Positions 47,734-55,665 are shown, numbered from the stretch's first letter. The stretch: 64,000 bases of DNA from DYFT01 sp041695085 (GCA_041695085.1 JBGFRO010000037.1:104832-168831); one strand, 5' to 3'. Translations and numbers: made by a program. The notes: a model not told the origin generated them from the sequence alone.

Positions 47734-49008
47734 TTATCTTTCAGAAGCGATACCTCGAACTGCTTCAAGAAGCCGTTCGACTTCATGGCTGGTGTTGTAC
47801 AGGGAGATGCCGACGCGCGTGACACCACCTCGTTCGAGCAAGCCGAGTACCTCCATCGGCCGGAGGGCGTAAAAATGTCCATCCCAAACACAAATACCGA
47901 GTTCGGCCAGTCGCGTACAAATTTCTTCCGGCGTCTTTCCGTCGAGGGTGAATGAGACCGTTGGAGCGCGATGGGGTGAGTCAAATCCTACCCCGCAAAC
48001 GGTCACGCCAGCAATACGGCCGAGTTCGTCGTGCAGCGACGCTGCAAGTGAGTGCTCGTACGATGCGATGCGGTTCATTGCCGAAAGGATCCGCCGCCGC
48101 TCGTCCGATCTCTCCCCAAAGGATGTCAGGTACTCAATTGCGGCCTTGACTCCAACGATGGCGGCGTGATTCAACGTTCCGGTTTCAATGCGGTAGGGAG
48201 CAGCGGGATCCTGCGTCCGCAATCTGTCGGTTTTGAGAAGTTCGAGAAGACCCTTCCGACTATAGAGTACTCCGACGTGCGGACCGTAGAACTTGTATGC
48301 AGAACAAACGAGGAAATCCGTATCAAGCTCCTGAACGTCAATCGGGAAATGTGGCGCGTAGTGGACGGCATCCAGAAACAGCCAAGCGCCAACTTTGGAC
48401 GACAATTCGCGGGCCAGTGCCACGTTGTTGACCGTCCCGAATGCGTTCGATGACATTCCGAGAGCCACAAGTTTCGTCCGTTCGGTGATGACCGAACGCA
48501 TCCCCTCTTCATCGAGCGTTGCATGAGGTCGGACAGGTATTTCTTTTATGACGACTCCCTGTTCCCGCAGCATCAGCCAGGGACCCCGATTTGCCTCGTG
48601 GTCAAGCTGTGAAATCACCACCTCGTCCCCGTCCCGGAGCCTGCGACCGATCGCCCGACTCAACGAGAAGGTCAATGTGGTCATGTTGGCGCCGAAGGAG
48701 ATGGTGCCGGTATCCGGTGCGCCAAGAAAGAATGCCACCGCGCGTCTCGCCTCTTCCAGCAACGCATCGGTTTCTTTTGAGGTGACGAAACAACCATGCG
48801 TGTTGGCGTTCGAAGTGGTGTAGTACTCCGCCATAGCATCAATGACGTATTGAGGAACCTGCGTTCCTGCGGGTCCATCGAGGTAGGCAAGCTGGATGCC
48901 GTGGTAGACGCGCCGGAGGGAGGGGAAATCATCCCGAGCTCTGAGGAACCGATCTGCGAGCGGGAAGTCGGGTTGTCTGATCTTGAGATCCTCCTTCAAT
49001 TGATCCAA
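47734..49008 (-). CDS. Cysteine desulfurase-like aminotransferase (class V)
   Basis: A 424-aa PLP enzyme of the cysteine desulfurase-like family (distinct from IscS/SufS). The PLP lysine lies in CSAYKFYGPHVGVL; AYLDGPAGTQVPQYVIDAM at the start and ANMTTLTFSLSRAIG are typical. Activity of this subfamily is not established: a desulfurase, lyase or racemase is possible. No Fe-S scaffold gene is nearby. A small membrane protein gene lies 31 bases downstream of... its start side, that is upstream on the minus strand. Confidence 0.85.
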   Translation of the reverse strand: MDQLKEDLKIRQPDFPLADRFLRARDDFPSLRRVYHGIQLAYLDGPAGTQVPQYVIDAMAEYYTTSNANTHGCFVTSKETDALLEEARRAVAFFLGAPDTGTISFGANMTTLTFSLSRAIGRRLRDGDEVVISQLDHEANRGPWLMLREQGVVIKEIPVRPHATLDEEGMRSVITERTKLVALGMSSNAFGTVNNVALARELSSKVGAWLFLDAVHYAPHFPIDVQELDTDFLVCSAYKFYGPHVGVLYSRKGLLELLKTDRLRTQDPAAPYRIETGTLNHAAIVGVKAAIEYLTSFGERSDERRRILSAMNRIASYEHSLAASLHDELGRIAGVTVCGVGFDSPHRAPTVSFTLDGKTPEEICTRLAELGICVWDGHFYALRPMEVLGLLERGGVTRVGISLYNTSHEVERLLEAVRGIASER

Positions 49009-49039
49009 CCGCGACCGCTTGAGGGGGCGTTGAAGAGCA

Positions 49040-49429
49040 CTAGGCGGACGTCTGCGCCGTCGCTTCTTTTCCTGTTTTGAGATATGCCGCGACGAAGAAC
49101 GCGGCGAAGACAGCGTCGATCATGCCAAATCCGAAAATCATTCCGTCCACTCGGCCTTGCGCGTACAACACGAGAAGCGCGATAACGTAGGAAAGCTTTT
49201 CGAGAATCGTCGGAATCATCAACGGCCGATACCGCACCGGGTCGCGTGACAACATCAGGAAAAGCACTTGCCACGCAAGCTTGACGCCGATGAAGCCGTA
49301 GTAGTGCTCGGGATGCGTGATCGCCGGAGGAAAGTCGCGCGATACATGCTCCTCGGTGAAATACATCGGCGTGAGGAGCAAAATGCCGTAGACGCCGGCG
49401 GTGAGATAGACCCAACGGGCGAATGTCAT
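49040..49429 (-). CDS. Small four-helix membrane protein of unknown function
   Basis: A 129-aa hydrophobic protein with about four membrane helices (WVYLTAGVYGILLLTP, YYGFIGVKLAWQVLFLML, LSYVIALLVLYAQG, MIDAVFAAFFVAAYL). No family recognised. It is 31 bases upstream of the aminotransferase gene in the same direction and is probably co-transcribed. Confidence 0.7.
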   Translation of the reverse strand: MTFARWVYLTAGVYGILLLTPMYFTEEHVSRDFPPAITHPEHYYGFIGVKLAWQVLFLMLSRDPVRYRPLMIPTILEKLSYVIALLVLYAQGRVDGMIFGFGMIDAVFAAFFVAAYLKTGKEATAQTSA

Positions 49430-49537
49430 AGCGATTCTCCAGAATTGTTGAATGAGAGTGGTGAGGCCAAAATCATTGCCAATCGCTCAGTCCCAATGTG
49501 GTGCAAACAGAGAAACGCGCTGCACGTGACGACCGGA

Positions 49538-50122
49538 CTAGCCTTTTGTCGACGAAGGCCACTGAGGCTCGTCAATGAAGTAGAGAAGGTGGTCTTCTAT
49601 TTTGTAGATCAACGGTGCGGCCACGATTTTCGGATAGCGTAGCCTGAGTCGCTTAACCTCGCTCAAAACAAAATCGACCTCGTCCCCGATCTCAAACATC
49701 GGACCGAAGTGATGGAAATGTTCCTCAGCCTGCTCCGGAAGCCATCCCGCTCTTTCTACTAATCCTTGCACAAACTGGTTTTTGCGGGAAATCAGATTCA
49801 CCATCCCGCACTGTGTATGTCCGATGAGCGCAATGGCTCTGACACCTCCGATGGCAATGGCATACGACACCTTGAACTCACTATATCTCAAATTGGCCCC
49901 TCCGGCGCGAATGATGTAAGCAAAATTGTCGGGAATGTGAAGATGTTTCCGATGATCCATGCACATGCCGATGAGGAGTTGTGCTGCTGTGTACGATTCG
50001 TAAGGACGCCGGAGGTTGTGGTATTCGATAAGTAGGCCCACCGGCGTGTCGCGATACGCCTTCGGAATGTCGTCGGGCGAACCAACTGCAAGAAGTCTGC
50101 GCATATACTCTTGATGTGTCAT
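49538..50122 (-). CDS. Beta-class carbonic anhydrase
   Basis: A 194-aa zinc enzyme interconverting CO2 and bicarbonate. Zinc ligands are in GMCMDHR (Cys, Asp-Arg dyad) and GHTQCGM (His, Cys). NFAYIIRAGGANLRYSEFKV and IGGVRAIALIGHTQCG match the fold. ATG 50122 (MTHQEYMRR) is chosen as the family-like start; no strong ribosome site is seen and the frame is open upstream. The long C-terminal half differs from E. coli Can, so a carbonic-anhydrase-related role such as COS or CS2 hydrolysis cannot be excluded. Confidence 0.85.
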   Translation of the reverse strand: MTHQEYMRRLLAVGSPDDIPKAYRDTPVGLLIEYHNLRRPYESYTAAQLLIGMCMDHRKHLHIPDNFAYIIRAGGANLRYSEFKVSYAIAIGGVRAIALIGHTQCGMVNLISRKNQFVQGLVERAGWLPEQAEEHFHHFGPMFEIGDEVDFVLSEVKRLRLRYPKIVAAPLIYKIEDHLLYFIDEPQWPSSTKG

Positions 50123-50400
50123 GGAGATTCGGTGCAGACGTATAAGCGGCGTCCCCTGCTCAGCTTCGGTGTAAATCAGGATGGCCGAAAAGGGGCAAAT
50201 GAACGGCGCAGAGGAGAAGAAAGTAGCGATGGGGGGGAGAAAAAGCAAGAGCCGAATTCACGCCGGGCACAATTGCTCCCGCCAATCGACAATCTCGCGC
50301 TTTCACTTCACAGAGAAAAGACACGCGTCCGGGCAGGTTGTGGAGATTAATCACCACTTCACAATCTGCGCACAGCCCTCTTTCGTATGCGGTGACTCGA

Positions 50401-51396
50401 TCAGAAAAGTCCGCATAAAGTACTCCCCCTCATCCTCAGCACCACATTCCCTCTCTTCCTGTCGGTGTCGACGCAGCGATGTGCCTCCACTGCCTCCTCA
50501 AATGGATAGATGCGATCAATCACCGGTTTAAAGCTTCCAGATTTGGCCAACTCCGCAAGGAAGCGGAGGTCTTCCGGCTTCTCCGGTGCCGGACCGGCAA
50601 TGATTTTTTTCCGGGTCGTCATCTGAATCCACGGAATCTGCAACATTCCAGGCAGACCGGTGATGACGAGGAGCAGGCGCCCGTTTTCCATAAGCGAATC
50701 CTTGCATCGCGTATACGGGGCGGTTCCGACGGTATCGACGATTACATCGTACTTCTGACCGTTGCCGGTGAAATCCTCTTTGGTGTAGTCGATAACGTGG
50801 AGTGCGCCGAGCGATCGTACCAACTCGGCATTGGCCCCGCTGCACACTCCGGTCACCTCTGCACCGAAGTAACTTGCCAGCTGCACCGTAGCGGTACCAA
50901 CTCCCCCTGAAGCACCGTTGACAAGCACCTTCTCTCCCTTCTGCAGGTGTGCTTTACGCAAGAAATGGAGCGCGGTTGTTCCACCGAACGAAAGTGTAGC
51001 GGCTTCTTCGAACGAAAGGTTAGGGGGCTTGAGAGCTACTGCCCCATCTTCCGGCATGCACCGGTACTCTGCGTAACATCCCATCTTTGCGCCGGGGAAG
51101 GCAAAGACGTGATCGCCGACCTTGAATCTGTTTACCTGTGTTCCCGTCGCCTCGACTTCACCTGCAAGCTCAGTGCCGAGGATTGGCTGCTTCGGTCGCC
51201 TGACGCCGAAGAAGAGTCGCGAGAGCAACTTAAAGCAGGTTGGGACGCTAAGACTTCTTGCCCGACGGTCGCCGGACGTCACTGTAGTTGCGTGAATCTT
51301 GATCAAGATTTCGTGTTTTTTCGGTATAGGTTTTTCGACTTCGCCGAACTGCAACACTTCAGGGGGTCCGTAGCGGTGATAGAGGAGGGCGGTCAT
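50401..51396 (-). CDS. Medium-chain NAD(P)-dependent quinone oxidoreductase-like protein
   Basis: A 331-aa MDR-superfamily reductase, cytoplasmic. GroES-like N-terminal domain (PILGTELAGEVEATG, FKVGDHVFAF) and Rossmann domain with VLVNGASGGVGTATVQLAS. The catalytic zinc ligands of alcohol dehydrogenases are missing, as in quinone or enone reductases. The substrate is unknown. It stands alone between carbonic anhydrase and the outer-membrane protein gene. Confidence 0.9.
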   Translation of the reverse strand: MTALLYHRYGPPEVLQFGEVEKPIPKKHEILIKIHATTVTSGDRRARSLSVPTCFKLLSRLFFGVRRPKQPILGTELAGEVEATGTQVNRFKVGDHVFAFPGAKMGCYAEYRCMPEDGAVALKPPNLSFEEAATLSFGGTTALHFLRKAHLQKGEKVLVNGASGGVGTATVQLASYFGAEVTGVCSGANAELVRSLGALHVIDYTKEDFTGNGQKYDVIVDTVGTAPYTRCKDSLMENGRLLLVITGLPGMLQIPWIQMTTRKKIIAGPAPEKPEDLRFLAELAKSGSFKPVIDRIYPFEEAVEAHRCVDTDRKRGNVVLRMRGSTLCGLF

Positions 51397-51568
51397 ATTT
51401 TTTTGAAAGTGAATGTCGCGACTGATAATGTGAAAAAAAGGGTGATGGGCAACGACGGCTTGTATATTTTCAAAAATCCCTTTTGAATGAATGAGCGCCG
51501 TTGTTGCATGGTGTAATGCGACTGTACTTGCTCAACAAGTTTGTTACAAAGCGGCACGTTGTTGAGTC

Positions 51569-52261
51569 CTAAAAAGCAAACCCAAATTTCAGTATTTCGA
51601 CATCGATGATTGTTCCCTTGTCATCTAAGAGAACCTCTTGGTAGTCTCGCTCACCGCCGAAGTATCGTCCATAGATCAGGCTCACTCCCCAATAGAACCC
51701 GGACTCAGTGAAGTAACGGTAACCCACGCCGAAATACACTCCGAACTTGTGGGTCGATGAATGAGAGGTATTTCGATTGGCAGGGAAAAAGATGAAATCA
51801 TCTCCTTCAAGCCCCTTGATGTAGGTATAGCGCATTCCTACAGAGAAGTAAAAGCCCTCTTGATACTTTCCGAGAAAATGGCGGTAGGTTGCATCGAGAT
51901 TAATGAGAGTAAGTGGAACGTCATACTCGGTGCCGTCGAAGCCCTCTCTTTTTCGGCTGGTGCCGCTCTTGATAAAAAATGGGAAAGCAATTTCAGCCAA
52001 TCGAGTGACATCAAACAGGGAGAAAGTACCTGGGAAGGTGAAGTAGTCCTGCCCCGTGCTGACAAGAATGCGCGCGAGATCCAGTTCGATGCCAGCCCAC
52101 TTGTTTGTCAACGGCGGAACATACTGATTCTTTTCGAGAATCTTCTGCTTCATTTGGTGGACCAGTAGCGTATCAAACTTGGCAGTCGCAGTCGTATCCT
52201 GTGCAACTACGACAGAAGCGATGGCAACCAGCATGACGATAAGGCTATAAACCGATTTCAT
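51569..52261 (-). CDS. Predicted outer-membrane beta-barrel protein
   Basis: A 230-aa protein with signal peptide (SLIVMLVAIASVVVAQ) from ATG 52261, preceded by AGGAG. The mature part has amphipathic strands (EGFYFSVGMRYTYIKG, HKFGVYFGVGYRYF, FYWGVSLIYGRYF) and ends LKFGFAF with a C-terminal phenylalanine. Family unknown. It is the last gene that looks like host chromosome before the cassette array. Confidence 0.65.
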   Translation of the reverse strand: MKSVYSLIVMLVAIASVVVAQDTTATAKFDTLLVHQMKQKILEKNQYVPPLTNKWAGIELDLARILVSTGQDYFTFPGTFSLFDVTRLAEIAFPFFIKSGTSRKREGFDGTEYDVPLTLINLDATYRHFLGKYQEGFYFSVGMRYTYIKGLEGDDFIFFPANRNTSHSSTHKFGVYFGVGYRYFTESGFYWGVSLIYGRYFGGERDYQEVLLDDKGTIIDVEILKFGFAF

Positions 52262-52566
52262 AACTGCTCCTGTGGGATTGATCGACCAAATTGTATTCAT
52301 GGTGTTGCTTACTTAAGCGAGTCCTCCGACCGAAATGCGTCACCCTGGCAATTCGAGTAAGCGGATGAGTTTGTCGGTGTCTCATAACCTCCGCCGGAGT
52401 TTGCGGGGATAATCAGAACTATTGGAGCTGTGTAGCATGGAATAGCTCGAGAACACTATCGCAAAAGTAGGAAGCGGCGAGATGATAGTCAATGGGAAAA
52501 TGGAGTGGATTTTGCCGGGCTCCGTCGTCCACGTTTGATCCTCGAGACGGAGTCCGGCGGCCGCCT
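52262..52566. other. Junction between chromosome and cassette array
   Basis: About 300 bases without a supported gene. The left part is the promoter side of the outer-membrane protein gene; the right part leads into the first attC site at 52,567. A short palindrome CTCCGCCGGAG lies near 52,390. The exact boundary between host and integron DNA cannot be fixed by eye. Confidence 0.6.
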
Positions 52567-52630
52567 GCATCACGCTCCGGTTCAGCGGCGGGCCGCGCAG
52601 CGGGCCGTCCGCTGCAACCGATTGTTGTGC
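52567..52630 (-). other. attC site, distal end of array (core altered)
   Basis: Read on the minus strand: R'' GCACAAC, L'' near TCGGTTGCAGCGGACG, a GC-rich hairpin, L' CGCTGAACCG and R' GTGATGC. The L boxes match the site at 56,429-56,498. The core GTT of R' reads GTG here, which should impair cleavage. It starts 17 bases after the DUF1801 stop. Confidence 0.75.
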
Positions 52631-52646
52631 CGCATCCGTGGACCAC

Positions 52647-53048
52647 TCACTTCCAACCCGGCACGCGTCCTGCCTGCTCGATCCACTCACGGATTTGCGG
52701 CGCTTTCGCCTCCTCGAGGGTCTTCAACCTGATGTAGCGGGCTCGGTCGGTCTCTCCAAGCGGCGGCGGAGAATCGAAGTCAGCACCGCCAAGGAAGACG
52801 ACATTCACCGAAACATCATACGCCGCTATCTCGATAATCCAACCGAGGTCGGGTAACCCGTAATACGCCTTCTTCCACTTAATGGCGTATTGAAGCCCGG
52901 GAAGCATAATGCGGATTTGCTTATCCAGGTACGTGACCATAGGATTCAAATCCGGCATCACACGCCGGATCCAATCCTCGATTTCGGCGTGGCTATCCGA
53001 TGGCGCGGGCGGCTTCCGAGTCGTATTTGGCTTCCGTGATTTCTTCAT
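52647..53048 (-). CDS. Cassette gene: DUF1801 protein
   Basis: An intact 133-aa protein of the DUF1801/YdhG-like fold: PMVTYLDKQIRIMLPGLQ, AIKWKKAYYGLPDLGWIIEI and RYIRLKTLEEAKAPQIREWI match the family pattern (a small beta-barrel related to the frataxin-like YdhG group, function unknown). AAGGA lies before ATG 53048. attC sites flank it on both sides. A second, broken DUF1801 gene sits at the other end of the array. Confidence 0.8.
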   Translation of the reverse strand: MKKSRKPNTTRKPPAPSDSHAEIEDWIRRVMPDLNPMVTYLDKQIRIMLPGLQYAIKWKKAYYGLPDLGWIIEIAAYDVSVNVVFLGGADFDSPPPLGETDRARYIRLKTLEEAKAPQIREWIEQAGRVPGWK

Positions 53049-53091
53049 CGCACATCCTTCTTCAAATGAGATTGTCGCACGGGCGGGTTCG

Positions 53092-53169
53092 GCACAACGC
53101 TCTGCATCACCTGCCAGCGGAAGCGGGCGAAGCCCGCTCTAGCCGGTCAGGTGCATGCGATTGTTAGGC
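53092..53169 (-). other. attC site (78 bp)
   Basis: Minus-strand R'' GCCTAAC (53,163-53,169), L'' region AATCGCATGCACCTGAC, internal stem GCGGGCTTCGCCCGC, L' GGCAGGTGATGCAGAGC, R' GTTGTGC. Nearly complete dyad symmetry. It starts 22 bases after the stop of the GNAT remnant. Confidence 0.88.
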
Positions 53170-53190
53170 AGATACGCTTTGCTTCGCAAT

Positions 53191-53662
53191 TCATACGCGC
53201 CGGTGCATGTAGACAAGGTGCGGACGGAAGCCAAGGCGTTCCCACACTGCGCGGGCACGCGGATCAGCCGCTGCATATGCCAGCTCTAGCCGGTCAATGC
53301 TGTTCCTCTTCGCGAATCGCTCTACCTCTTTTCCGGCAAACGCCGACTGAGCCGTTTCCCTCGATGCGCGGGCGCCACATCGAGATCAATGAGATAGATG
53401 AACCGCCGCGGGACAAACAAATCCGATTCATGTTCTATGCGGCACGTAACGTAGGCAGCCAACGTCTCCCCATCGAAAGCAACCCAACCGAAGTGCGTAT
53501 TCGACTTCAGCTCCCGTAACAGCAGTTCCCACAGTTCGTCATGCGTGACCGCTGGAGTGTAGATCGGTTCTACTTCAGCTACTTCTCTAGTGCAGGCGAG
53601 CCACAATGCGGCTACGTGTCTACATCGCTGGGGATCATCTCGCGGATTGTCAAGTGTTCCAT
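53191..53662 (-). pseudogene. Cassette gene: GNAT acetyltransferase with two frameshifts
   Basis: Three overlapping frames together give a full GNAT protein of about 157 aa. Frame 1 starts at ATG 53662 (MEHLTIREMIPSDVD), frame 2 continues VAALWLACTREVAEVEP through LIDLDVAPAHRGKR, and frame 3 gives AFAGKEVERFAKRNSIDRL and RAVWERLGFRPHLVYMHRRV up to the stop at 53191. The acetyl-CoA loop region coincides with the second break. Both breaks are explained by loss of one base in a short C or G run (near 53,630 and 53,348). Either the gene is dead or the sequence has two base-calling errors. Confidence 0.75.
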
Positions 53663-53677
53663 GAGGATCTCGTTGAG

Positions 53678-53735
53678 GCCTAACGCTCAGCATCAGCTGC
53701 GGCGCTGAGCGCCGTCAGTCTGCATGCTGTTGTTG
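53678..53735 (-). other. attC site (58 bp)
   Basis: Minus-strand R'' CAACAAC, L'' AGCATGCAGACTGACGG, central GCGCTCAGCGCC stem, L' GCTGATGCTGAGC and R' GTTAGGC (53,678-53,684). The DUF6463 gene reads into this site and stops inside it. Confidence 0.82.
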
Positions 53736-54127
53736 CTGGCTGCTCCGACTCCACGATTCCTGGCGAGCCAGCCAACGGCCGGCGGCAGGAGCAACCAGAA
53801 GCCGGAGAACGGCTCAAGCACCACCCCGGTTACGGCGAGAGCGAGGAGTAAACAGGCACCAATCGCCGGAAGTCGTGCGCCCTGCGCCTCCACTGCATCG
53901 ACGAGCATCCCCACCACAGCCAGAAACAACCCCGCGATCACAAACCAGAATGCGAGTCGCTCTTCCGCTGCGGCATTGCCGAGGCCGTTCCAGCCCCGTT
54001 CCAGCATGCTGCCCAGTCGCGCGCGTCCGGCGACGACGCCAAGTACCACATGCAGTCCAGCAACCGCGAGCAACCACCTGCCGATCCATCGTCTCACACG
54101 CTCCCGTTGCATTGGATTGCTCATCAC
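53693..54127 (-). CDS. Cassette gene: DUF6463 membrane protein
   Basis: A 144-aa protein with four membrane helices (WLLAVAGLHVVLGVV, FWFVIAGLFLAVVGMLV, IGACLLLALAVTGVVL, FWLLLPPAVGWLA), matching the DUF6463 pattern. Its last residues (NNSMQTDGAQRRS) are encoded by the attC site itself. The ATG overlaps the stop of the upstream 108-aa gene by four bases, so the cassette carries a two-gene operon. Function unknown. Confidence 0.75.
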   Translation of the reverse strand: MMSNPMQRERVRRWIGRWLLAVAGLHVVLGVVAGRARLGSMLERGWNGLGNAAAEERLAFWFVIAGLFLAVVGMLVDAVEAQGARLPAIGACLLLALAVTGVVLEPFSGFWLLLPPAVGWLARNRGVGAASNNSMQTDGAQRRS

Positions 54128-54450
54128 TTCGGCGCCACTGGTGGGAGGGCAGCGGCGAGTGCCAAGAGATACTCTTGCGTGCCCGGCGGACCGGTCACAT
54201 CAAGCGTGAACGGCGCACCTGCGGCCGGCACGGTGAGAATGAAGCGCAAGAATGGACAGCACTGGCGTTCCCGGTCTACGGCAGCGGCAATGCGCGTCCA
54301 GTTGGTGCTCGTAGCGGCGATTGTCAGGCGCACGCCGTCAGGCAGCGGTTCGACCTTCGTCGCGGCAGCCGCGACGCCGGGCAGCAGGTCGGCCGCGCGC
54401 AAGCGGAGCTCGTCCACGCTCAGGCTACAGGCGATGGGTAGATCTGGCAT
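54124..54450 (-). CDS. Cassette gene: small Cys-containing protein (ERQCCPFLRF)
   Basis: A 108-aa protein with the motif DRERQCCPFLRFILTV and LDVTGPPGTQEYLLAL. Similar small domains with a CC-x-F-L-x-F motif occur in cassettes and near metal-resistance genes; function unknown. GGAGGA lies just upstream of ATG 54450. First gene of a two-gene cassette with the DUF6463 protein. I cannot assign a Pfam family with confidence. Confidence 0.65.
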   Translation of the reverse strand: MPDLPIACSLSVDELRLRAADLLPGVAAAATKVEPLPDGVRLTIAATSTNWTRIAAAVDRERQCCPFLRFILTVPAAGAPFTLDVTGPPGTQEYLLALAAALPPVAPK

Positions 54451-54481
54451 ATCCTCCTCCTACAGATAGATGTCCTTGGCC

Positions 54482-54620
54482 AGCTAACTCACGGTCGGGT
54501 TCAGGCGCGTTGCAGAGCGCAACAGAGCAACGTCGCCTGCAACGTTTCCGTTCCATTTAATCGTTAAGTGATCAGTCGAGAGCGCAGCAGAGCAACGTCG
54601 CCTGCAACCCGGTGTTAGGC
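54482..54620 (-). other. Composite attC site with partial internal duplication
   Basis: R'' GCCTAAC at 54,614-54,620 and final R' GTTAGCT at 54,482-54,488 (minus strand). In between, GCAGGCGACGTTGCTCTG occurs twice (right copy 54,587-54,605, left copy about 54,525-54,543) with an extra core-like TTAACGA at 54,561-54,567. It looks like two attC sites fused, or one site partly duplicated. Confidence 0.75.
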
Positions 54621-54636
54621 GGAGGGTAGTCATAGT

Positions 54637-55371
54637 TCATTGGCGCTGCTCCAAGAGTAGTAACACAGCAGCAGCGACAAGTTCTCCGTTTCCGGATGCC
54701 AAACGGCCATCAGGCACGACGGGAGTGTCCTCCAGGCCCGTTCTAATGCCGTGACCGCGTGCTGCAGCGCGCCGATTAACTGCCCAGGAGGCGATGCCAT
54801 CGCCATGGCGGATCTGCTGAAGCTGAACGTCACCAGCTGCCAGCTCCTGCTCAATGGCCTCGGCATGGGCAAGCGCGTCTTCGGGAGCGACATCCAGTGG
54901 CTCGACCATCGCCCGCACGCAGTGCCGCGCGATTCCCGACTTGACAAACACGCGAGCATCGGCGAGCGACAATAAGCCTGCCTCGATTCCGATGCCTTGC
55001 TCAAGCAGCAGTTCGCAGAGCTCGAGGATTCCTTCCTCGCCCATATTGGCGGTCACCAGATCCGGCAGTTCTGTCCAAGAGGCAACCAGCAAATTACGCT
55101 TCTTTGGGTCAGGTTCGACACGCGCTGAGGTTGTGAAGGAGATTGGCACTCCGGGACAGGCAGCGCGGATTGCGCGCAGCGCCGGCGCAGATGGCTCCGC
55201 TGCAAGCGTCTCCCGACCGTGCTCGTCATAAGGGTGCAGATGCAGCGATTGGGCGCCAGCGTTCATCGCGGCGCGTGCCTCTGCGGCAAGTTCCTCTGGC
55301 GTACGGGGCAGAGCCGGGTGATCACGGTTGCCGTTGAGCGCTGCCTGCAATAACAACTTGCCGCTTGCCAC
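54637..55371 (-). CDS. Cassette gene: BKACE family enzyme (DUF849)
   Basis: About 244 aa of the beta-keto acid cleavage enzyme family, related to 3-keto-5-aminohexanoate cleavage protein, which condenses a beta-keto acid with acetyl-CoA. Family features: LLQAALNGNRDHPALPRTP at the start, AGAQSLHLHPYDEHGRET (metal-binding His pair), PISFTTSARVEPDP and a TIM-barrel C-terminal region ending GIRTGLEDT. The start is GTG 55371: GGAGGAG lies between it and the attC core only 15 bases upstream; the longer open frame would read through the attC. Substrate unknown. Confidence 0.85.
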   Translation of the reverse strand: MASGKLLLQAALNGNRDHPALPRTPEELAAEARAAMNAGAQSLHLHPYDEHGRETLAAEPSAPALRAIRAACPGVPISFTTSARVEPDPKKRNLLVASWTELPDLVTANMGEEGILELCELLLEQGIGIEAGLLSLADARVFVKSGIARHCVRAMVEPLDVAPEDALAHAEAIEQELAAGDVQLQQIRHGDGIASWAVNRRAAARGHGIRTGLEDTPVVPDGRLASGNGELVAAAVLLLLEQRQ

Positions 55372-55385
55372 GCTGTTACTCCTCC

Positions 55386-55423
55386 GCCTAACGTACAGCT
55401 TGAGGGGCGCGGAGCCGGCTTGC
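55386..55423 (-). other. Half attC site (R' and L' only)
   Basis: Minus strand GCAAGCCGGCTCCGCGCCCC, then CTCAAGCTGTAC and R' GTTAGGC (55,386-55,392). The matching left half (R''/L'') is absent; in its place is the truncated hicB-like fragment. Best read as an attC whose first half was deleted. Confidence 0.65.
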
Positions 55424-55477
55424 AGGTGGAGCATCTCTCTCTTCAGGTGCCGGGGTTAAAACGGCTGAGAGTTCCAT
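55388..55477 (-). pseudogene. Cassette remnant: 5' end of a HicB-family antitoxin gene
   Basis: AAGGAG precedes ATG 55477 and codes MELSAVLTPAPEERD, which matches the usual start of HicB-like antitoxins (MELSAVLTPAEEGGYVA). After about 13 residues the frame runs into half-attC sequence and stops at the TAG inside the core site GTTAGGC. Only 29 codons remain of about 70-80. No toxin gene (HicA) is present. The identification rests on a short N-terminal match and is therefore tentative. Confidence 0.5.
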
Positions 55478-55509
55478 CAGCTTCTCCTTGGGTGGACGAT
55501 GTTTGAAAT

Positions 55510-55656
55510 GCCTAACGCCCCAAGCTCACCCGACCCCGCGCATGATGCGCGTGCGCCATCCGCAGGGCTGCATCGGAGTTCTGAATGATCTCGATCATGC
55601 TTGCGCTCGTCTATCCGCCGGCCGCCGCGCACGCCGCGTCCAACCGCGGGTTAGAC
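55510..55656 (-). other. attC site (147 bp, long type)
   Basis: Minus-strand R'' GTCTAAC (55,650-55,656), L'' CCGCGGTTGGACGCGG, central palindrome around GCGCATCATGCGC and R' GTTAGGC (55,510-55,516). It begins ten bases after the zinc-ribbon stop. Confidence 0.75.
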
Positions 55657-55665
55657 GGCGCCCCG

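Noticed and set aside
53693..53700. GNAT start at ATG 53693 inside the attC
   Set aside because: The better start is ATG 53662 in another frame, which gives the usual GNAT N-terminus; the longer frame is attC sequence read through.
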